Assembly (NCBI GenBank): GCA_949298665.1
Contig: CASFXO010000253.1
Span: 1-5,867, forward strand
Direction of reading: 5' to 3'
Length of the DNA: 5,867 nucleotides
From: an uncultured Lentisphaeria bacterium
Lineage (GTDB): Bacteria > Verrucomicrobiota > Lentisphaeria > Victivallales > Victivallaceae
A model generated the notes under the pieces. That model did not search any database, had not been told where the DNA came from, and saw only the letters and a list, made by a program, of their open reading frames with translations. A program made the translations under genes and the position numbers. How positions within the stretch are numbered: the stretch's first letter is position 1; each line of letters opens with the position of its first letter. Positions 1-4,317 of the stretch are shown here, in pieces.

Positions 1-1233
1 AGGAAAATCCATCTTTTCCAGCCTGCGGAATGACCGGACCCGATGCAGCGTGATCAGGTCGCCGTTGTGAGCGCTCCGGGCCCGCGGGGAACCCGAACGG
101 GCCAGCAGCAGCAGATCCTCTCCATCAATGGTCATGGCGGCGTAATGACGGGATTCCCGCGGGGTGGCGCCGCATGCCGCCAGCCCGACATAATGCCAGT
201 CGAAGAGATTGCCGGAAACGTGCAGCTGCAGCTGATGGCGCTCATTGTCCGGCAATCCGTAACGGTCCGGCGGCAGCCGGTCCGGACGGGTCATGCTGTC
301 GGTGGTGCGCGATCCGGCCAGCCAGTAGCGTTGTCCGACCGGATCGTAGACGATGTGGAATTTCATCTGACCGCCGGGCAGCGGCAGGTAAACCAGCGGC
401 GCGCCGCCCGGAGTCCGGAGCAGCTGCAGCGCCAGGGTTCCGTCCGGCAGATCGATGCCGCGTGCGACGGCGCCGAGATTGGCCAGTCCGGTGTGCGCGC
501 GCATCAGAATCAGCATGGAACGATCCTCCGGATCGAAGAACAGATGGTCGGGATTGTAGATCCGCAGCACGTGGCTTTCCAGCCAGCCCGGGTCGCCGCA
601 GAAGCGTCCGGGTGCAGTCGTTCCGGTCGGAAAAAACGGAACGCCGCAGCTGCTCGGCAACGCCACTTCCCGACGGAAATCCAGCGGTGCGGAAAAACGC
701 CAGGCGTCAGGCCGGAGCAGGTCGCTGTGTTCCTCCGCCGCCATCAGGACCGGGGCCACGCCGGGCCAGGTGGTGTCGGGCAGTACCTGTTCCATCGTCA
801 GATAGACCCGACCATGACGGTAATCCACGGCGCAGGGGGCCTGATGCCAGAGGTGGGCCGACTCCAGCACGGCGCGCTCCGGCCAGTGTTCGCCATGGTC
901 GCGGCTGCGGAAGATCCGCATGACGCCGCTGTGTCCGAGCAGATAAAGCGCGCCTCCCGCTTCGAACAGCCGGGCATGGCGCACCGGCAGCCGGGCGCAT
1001 TCGTGCCAGGTTGTGCCGCCGTCGTCGGAAATCAGAACGCGGGTCTGGTTGCTCAGTCCGAAATCGCCGTTCGGAGCGCTTTCTCCGGCGAGATCTCCGA
1101 CGCCGGGTCCGCCGAGATCGAAGGAGACCACCAGCCGCCCGGAACGCAGTTTCAGAATGGAGGGACTGTAACAGTAAATCCGTTCCGGATCGGGGGAACG
1201 GAAAACAATGCGTTCGTCTGCGATCAGCTGCAT
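1..1233 (-). CDS. Sialidase-family (Asp-box/BNR) protein, 3' end cut by window edge
   Basis: Reading the minus strand from the ATG at 1231-1233 gives 411 uninterrupted codons to the left edge. The protein looks like a six-bladed beta-propeller of the exo-alpha-sialidase superfamily. A perfect Asp box (S-x-D-x-G-x-T-W) lies at residues 69-76 and a near-perfect one (SRDHGEHW) at 110-117. The C-terminal part (DSMTRPDRLP at 312-321, SRHYAAM at 361-367, AHNGDLITLHRV at 388-399) matches my memory of a sialidase-like family in PVC bacteria and Bacteroidetes, and suggests that only a few residues are missing. Tyr364 sits where sialidases carry their nucleophilic Tyr, which is inference. The usual N-terminal F/Y-R-I-P arginine is absent (YSPSIL at 22-27), so sialic acid cleavage is uncertain; another glycoside or a non-catalytic role is possible. 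No signal peptide follows the ATG, so it is probably cytoplasmic. The start is the first ATG in frame, but its Shine-Dalgarno match is weak (GGAAAG, 13 bases upstream). Family confidence is good and substrate confidence low. Confidence 0.85.
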   Translation of the reverse strand, partial: MQLIADERIVFRSPDPERIYCYSPSILKLRSGRLVVSFDLGGPGVGDLAGESAPNGDFGLSNQTRVLISDDGGTTWHECARLPVRHARLFEAGGALYLLGHSGVMRIFRSRDHGEHWPERAVLESAHLWHQAPCAVDYRHGRVYLTMEQVLPDTTWPGVAPVLMAAEEHSDLLRPDAWRFSAPLDFRREVALPSSCGVPFFPTGTTAPGRFCGDPGWLESHVLRIYNPDHLFFDPEDRSMLILMRAHTGLANLGAVARGIDLPDGTLALQLLRTPGGAPLVYLPLPGGQMKFHIVYDPVGQRYWLAGSRTTDSMTRPDRLPPDRYGLPDNERHQLQLHVSGNLFDWHYVGLAACGATPRESRHYAAMTIDGEDLLLLARSGSPRARSAHNGDLITLHRVRSFRRLEKMDFP

Positions 1234-1274
1234 GGTACGGGTACAACTTTCCGGAACCAGTGTGAAAATCCACG

Positions 1275-1304
1275 ATAATATAATGATGGGGAAAATGTTT
1301 ACAA
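1275..1304 (-). promoter_or_regulatory. Predicted sigma70-type promoter for the sialidase-like gene
   Basis: On the minus strand TTGTAA (1304-1299) is followed after 18 bases by TATTAT (1280-1275), close to the -35 and -10 consensus. Transcription would begin near 1268 and give a leader of about 35 bases before the ATG at 1233. This is a prediction from sequence match only. It lies in an AT-rich island between two GC-rich genes, which fits a promoter region. Confidence 0.45.
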
Positions 1305-1313
1305 CCGGACGGA

Positions 1314-1342
1314 TTGAAAAAAATCCCGATCGGCAGTATCTT
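1314..1342 (+). promoter_or_regulatory. Predicted sigma70-type promoter for the Xer recombinase gene
   Basis: TTGAAA (1314-1319) and TATCTT (1337-1342) are separated by 17 bases, matching five and four of six consensus positions. Transcription would start near 1349, about 40 bases before the ATG at 1390. Its -35 box lies only 9 bases from the -35 box of the opposing promoter, so the two may compete for polymerase or share a regulator. Confidence 0.4.
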
Positions 1343-1375
1343 TCCGCAGATCATGAGGGAAATTCGTACCCGGTG

Positions 1376-1381
1376 AAAGGA
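1376..1381 (+). promoter_or_regulatory. Ribosome binding site of the Xer gene
   Basis: AAAGGA lies 8 bases before the ATG at 1390. This good Shine-Dalgarno match supports that start. Confidence 0.7.
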
Positions 1382-1389
1382 CCATTGCC

Positions 1390-2343
1390 ATGTTGATTGA
1401 CGATTTCTGCCGCTATCTGCGGGCGGAGCGGCAGGCCAGCGACCATACCATTGCCGGATACCGGCGCGACATCGGACAGTTTGCGACGCTGGTGGCCGGG
1501 AAGTCCGATTTCGACGACTGGGGAAGCGTCGACGCGGATCAGGCGCGAACCTTCCTTTTTGAGCTGCATCAGCGTGGGGACAGCAAAAGTTCCATGCAGC
1601 GGAAACTCTCCGCGCTGCGTTCGTTTTTCCGTTATCTTCAGCGGGAGGAACGGGTCGGCGGCAATCCTTTTCTGCGGATTGCCGCTCCCCGGCGGGAACG
1701 TCGCCTGCCGCAGATTCTGTCGGTGAACGCGGTGGATCGGCTCACCCGGGCGGTGGGGGAATATTGGCGCGCCGCCGTCGAAAGCGGTACGGCGAAGAGC
1801 GACGACTCCGCCGCCTTCGCCGCGGCGCGGGATCTGGCCATGGTCGAAGTGATCTACAGCGCCGGGCTGCGTGTCGGCGAGGCGGTGGCGCTGAATTACG
1901 GCGACGTCGATCTCTCCGGGGGCGTGGTGCGCGTGACCGGCAAGGGCCGCAAGGAACGGCTGGGCATGCTCGGCGGCGCCGCGGTCCGGGCGCTCCGCGC
2001 CTACTGGCCGCACCGGACCGCCGCGGGTGGCGCACGGACCAATGATGCGCCGTTGTTTCTCAACCGGTTCGGGGAACGGCTGACCGCCCGTTCCTTTCAG
2101 CGCAACCTCAAGGAATATCTGCTTCAGGCGGGATTGCCGCCGGATCTGACGCCGCACAAACTGCGACATTCCTTCGCCACGCATCTGCTGGATGCCGGCG
2201 CGGATCTGCGCAGCGTGCAGGAACTGCTGGGACATGAAAATCTCAGCACCACCCAGATCTACACCCACGTCAGCACCGCCCGCATGAAGGAGGTGTACGC
2301 GCAGGCCCATCCGCGCGCCGGAACTCGTCGGAAAAAAGACTGA
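1390..2343 (+). CDS. xerC: Tyrosine recombinase XerC/XerD
   Basis: This 317-residue protein is a site-specific tyrosine recombinase of the Xer type, which in most bacteria resolves chromosome dimers at dif together with a partner recombinase and FtsK. The N-terminal SAM-like core-binding domain covers about residues 1-90 (LxxERxxSxxTIxxYxRD style start, then the SALRSFFRYL helix). The catalytic domain covers about 105-298. All catalytic residues are present: Arg161 (SAGLRVGEA), Lys185 (GKGRKER), His256 and Arg259 (HKLRHSFATH), His282 (LLGHENLSTTQIYTHV) and nucleophile Tyr291. The AHPRA tail and the VQELLGH block favour XerC, but XerC and XerD cannot be separated safely here because no partner is visible. 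It is about 19 residues longer than E. coli XerC (298 aa); most of the excess is an Ala/Ser/Asp-rich insertion near 121-146. No transposon ends or attachment sites flank it, so a housekeeping Xer is likelier than an integrase. Confidence 0.93.
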   Translation: MLIDDFCRYLRAERQASDHTIAGYRRDIGQFATLVAGKSDFDDWGSVDADQARTFLFELHQRGDSKSSMQRKLSALRSFFRYLQREERVGGNPFLRIAAPRRERRLPQILSVNAVDRLTRAVGEYWRAAVESGTAKSDDSAAFAAARDLAMVEVIYSAGLRVGEAVALNYGDVDLSGGVVRVTGKGRKERLGMLGGAAVRALRAYWPHRTAAGGARTNDAPLFLNRFGERLTARSFQRNLKEYLLQAGLPPDLTPHKLRHSFATHLLDAGADLRSVQELLGHENLSTTQIYTHVSTARMKEVYAQAHPRAGTRRKKD

Positions 2344-2367
2344 TTTCGGGTACCGCTCCTCGGTGAA

Positions 2368-2396
2368 GACCGCAAAAAAATGCCGGAACGGCGGTC
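2368..2396 (+). terminator. Weak possible terminator hairpin after the Xer gene
   Basis: GACCGC (2368-2373) can pair with GCGGTC (2391-2396), a 6-bp GC stem with a 17-base loop followed by GCTTTATT. The loop is long and the U-tract poor, so termination is doubtful. A competing small hairpin (GCCG-GAA-CGGC, 2382-2392) uses some of the same bases. Confidence 0.25.
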
Positions 2397-2402
2397 GCTT
2401 TA

Positions 2403-2431
2403 TTGCAAACCATGGGTTTATGGAGTATATT
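2403..2431 (+). promoter_or_regulatory. Predicted sigma70-type promoter for typA
   Basis: TTGCAA (2403-2408), a 17-base spacer and TATATT (2426-2431) form the best promoter-like sequence in the window. Transcription would start near 2438, giving a leader of about 40 bases. The spacer contains the inverted repeat AAACC-ATG-GGTTT (2407-2419), which could be an operator or chance. The promoter would drive typA and probably the transporter gene behind it. Confidence 0.5.
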
Positions 2432-2461
2432 AATCGGATGATCCATTCAATTTCTTTCGAA

Positions 2462-2466
2462 AGAGG
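2462..2466 (+). promoter_or_regulatory. Ribosome binding site of typA, inside a small potential hairpin
   Basis: AGAGG lies 11 bases before the ATG at 2478, slightly far but usable. It forms the 3' arm of a potential 6-bp stem (2451-2456 with 2461-2466, two G-U pairs, loop TCGA), so ribosome access could depend on melting of a weak structure. Confidence 0.5.
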
Positions 2467-2477
2467 TTCCGGTTTTT

Positions 2478-4289
2478 ATGCGTGAAATCAGAAATATCGC
2501 CATCATTGCCCATGTCGACCACGGCAAGACCACTCTGGTGGACGAAATCCTCAAACAGGCCAAGGTCTTCCGGGAAAACCAGGCGGTGGAAGAGTGTTTT
2601 CTCGACAGCAACGATCTTGAACGCGAACGCGGCATCACCATTCTGGCCAAGAACATCAGCGTGGAATACAAGGGGGTGAAAATCAACGTGATCGACACCC
2701 CCGGCCACAGCGATTTCGGTGGCCAGGTCGAGCGGGTGCTGAAACTGGCCGACGGCGTGCTGCTGCTGGTGGACGCGGCCGAAGGGCCGATGCCGCAGAC
2801 CCGGTTCGTGCTGGACAAGGCGCTGCGGCTCAACCTCCGTCCCGTGGTGGTGATCAACAAGGTGGACAAGCCCGATGCCCGGCCGGAGGTGGTGCACGGC
2901 AAGGTCTTCGATCTCTTCTGCGAGTTGAACGCATCTGAAGAGCAACTGGATTTTCCGACGTTGTACGCCAGCGGCCGTTCCGGCTGGGCGGTGCGGGACC
3001 TCAGGGATCCCCGGGAATCGATTCTGCCGCTGATGGACGCGATTCTCGAATACGTGCCCGCGCCGCCGGTGGTGGAAGGTCCGGTGCAGATGCAGGTCGC
3101 CACGCTGGATTACTCGAATTTCGTCGGCCGCATCGGCATCGGCCGGGTGTACCGGGGAACGCTCGACGCATCCCGGCCGCTGGTGCTGATCAAGCGCGAC
3201 GGCACTTCCCGGCCGGTGGACATCCGGCAGTTTTTCACCTTCGAGGGGTTGAATCGGCAGGAGACGGATCAGGTGCCCTGCGGGGATTTGTGTGCGATCG
3301 TCGGGATTGAGGATATTGACATTTCCGATACGATCTGCGACCAGGAACATCCGGAAGCAATGCCGCCGATTGCGATCGACGAACCGACGCTGTCGATGAT
3401 CTTCCGGATCAACGATTCACCTTTTTACGGCAAGGAGGGCAAATACGTCAGCAGCCGCCACCTGCGGGAACGGTTGTTCAAGGAAGTGGAGCGCGACGTG
3501 GCGCTGCGGGTGGAGGAGCTCAACGGCGATGCCTTCCGGGTCAGCGGGCGCGGCGTGCTGCATCTGGCGGTGCTGATCGAAACCATGCGCCGCGAAGGAT
3601 ACGAACTGGCCGTCGCCAAGCCGCAGGTGATTACAAAGATGATCGACGGCGTCAAATGCGAGCCCGTGGAAATTCTTTCGGTGGATGTTCCCGGGGAATA
3701 TGCCGGAAAAATCATCGAAATGGCCGGCATGCGGCGCGGCGAACTGATTCAGATGGAGTCGCGCGGACTGCGGCAGCTGCTGGAATTCCACATCCCCACC
3801 CGCGGTCTCATCGGCTTCCGCAGCCGGGCGCTGACGGCCAGCGCCGGGGAGGCGATCGTCTCCCACCGGTTCGACCATTATGAACCGTACAAGGGGGACA
3901 TTCCGCAGCGTTCGGTGGGGACCATGGTCAGCATGGCGGCGGGTAAGGCCGCGGCGTATGCGATCGACGCGCTGCAGCTGCGCGGATTCTTTTTCATCGA
4001 TCCGAATACCGATTGTTATGAGGGCATGATCGTCGGCGAGCACTGCAAGGAGGGGGATCTGGTGGTCAACGTGCAGAAAGGCAAGCAGTTGACCAATATG
4101 CGGGCCGCCGGGAGCGACCGCAACCTCAAAATCGTGCCCGCGCGCAAAATGTCGCTGGAGCAGGCACTGGAATACATCGAGGACGATGAACTCGTGGAGG
4201 TCACTCCGAAAAACATCCGCCTCCGGAAATTTTACCTGACCGAACTGGAACGCCGCCGCATGCGCGGACGATCAGCGGCCGAAGCCTGA
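2478..4289 (+). CDS. typA: Translational GTPase TypA/BipA
   Basis: TypA/BipA is a ribosome-binding GTPase related to EF-G and LepA. It assists ribosome assembly and translation under stress, notably cold. The 603-residue length is close to E. coli BipA (607). GTPase motifs are intact: G1 AHVDHGKT (11-18), G2 RGITI (51-55, Thr54 switch I), G3 DTPGH (73-77, His77 at the catalytic position), G4 NKVD (127-130), and a G5-like YASGRSG (163-169) where E. coli has Ala-Leu-Asn-Gly. Domain II follows from about 200, the EF-G-like alpha/beta domains from about 303 and 393, and the BipA-specific C-terminal domain ends the protein, including TNMRAAGSDRN (539-549), a hallmark separating BipA from LepA and EF-G. 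The start is fixed by the conserved opening MREIRNIAIIAHVDHGK. Domain limits are approximate. No truncation or frameshift is visible. The next gene starts 28 bases downstream without an intervening terminator. Confidence 0.98.
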   Translation: MREIRNIAIIAHVDHGKTTLVDEILKQAKVFRENQAVEECFLDSNDLERERGITILAKNISVEYKGVKINVIDTPGHSDFGGQVERVLKLADGVLLLVDAAEGPMPQTRFVLDKALRLNLRPVVVINKVDKPDARPEVVHGKVFDLFCELNASEEQLDFPTLYASGRSGWAVRDLRDPRESILPLMDAILEYVPAPPVVEGPVQMQVATLDYSNFVGRIGIGRVYRGTLDASRPLVLIKRDGTSRPVDIRQFFTFEGLNRQETDQVPCGDLCAIVGIEDIDISDTICDQEHPEAMPPIAIDEPTLSMIFRINDSPFYGKEGKYVSSRHLRERLFKEVERDVALRVEELNGDAFRVSGRGVLHLAVLIETMRREGYELAVAKPQVITKMIDGVKCEPVEILSVDVPGEYAGKIIEMAGMRRGELIQMESRGLRQLLEFHIPTRGLIGFRSRALTASAGEAIVSHRFDHYEPYKGDIPQRSVGTMVSMAAGKAAAYAIDALQLRGFFFIDPNTDCYEGMIVGEHCKEGDLVVNVQKGKQLTNMRAAGSDRNLKIVPARKMSLEQALEYIEDDELVEVTPKNIRLRKFYLTELERRRMRGRSAAEA

Positions 4290-4305
4290 GTGCGGAGCAT
4301 ACACC

Positions 4306-4311
4306 AAGGAG
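4306..4311 (+). promoter_or_regulatory. Ribosome binding site deciding the GTG start of the transporter
   Basis: AAGGAG lies 6 bases before GTG 4318-4320. This strong match at ideal spacing selects the GTG over the later in-frame ATG codons at 4363 and 4426, which would remove part or all of TM1. Confidence 0.85.
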
Positions 4312-4317
4312 AGCAAC

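Noticed and set aside
1249..1256. Palindrome TTCCGGAA upstream of the sialidase-like gene
   Set aside because: Eight bases in a GC-rich context with no second copy nearby; too short to call an operator.
43..1278. A 411-codon plus-strand open frame
   Set aside because: It is antisense to the sialidase-like gene. Its translation is rich in Arg, Gln, Gly and His with no domain-like pattern, while the minus frame shows two Asp boxes and family motifs.
707..1354. A 215-codon minus-strand open frame
   Set aside because: It is in a different frame from the sialidase-like gene and gives long Arg-rich low-complexity protein, a GC-bias shadow.
1351..2310. A 319-codon minus-strand open frame opposite the Xer gene
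   Set aside because: The opposite frame has every catalytic residue of a tyrosine recombinase, so this is a shadow.
2414..2441. Possible dif site near the Xer gene
   Set aside because: AGTATA followed by TTA resembles the dif core, but each 11-base arm matches the E. coli dif consensus at only about four positions, which is chance level for this AT-rich promoter region.
2430..3350. Long minus-strand open frames opposite typA
   Set aside because: TypA is recognisable over its whole length; the antisense frames are His/Gln-rich shadows with no recognisable motif.
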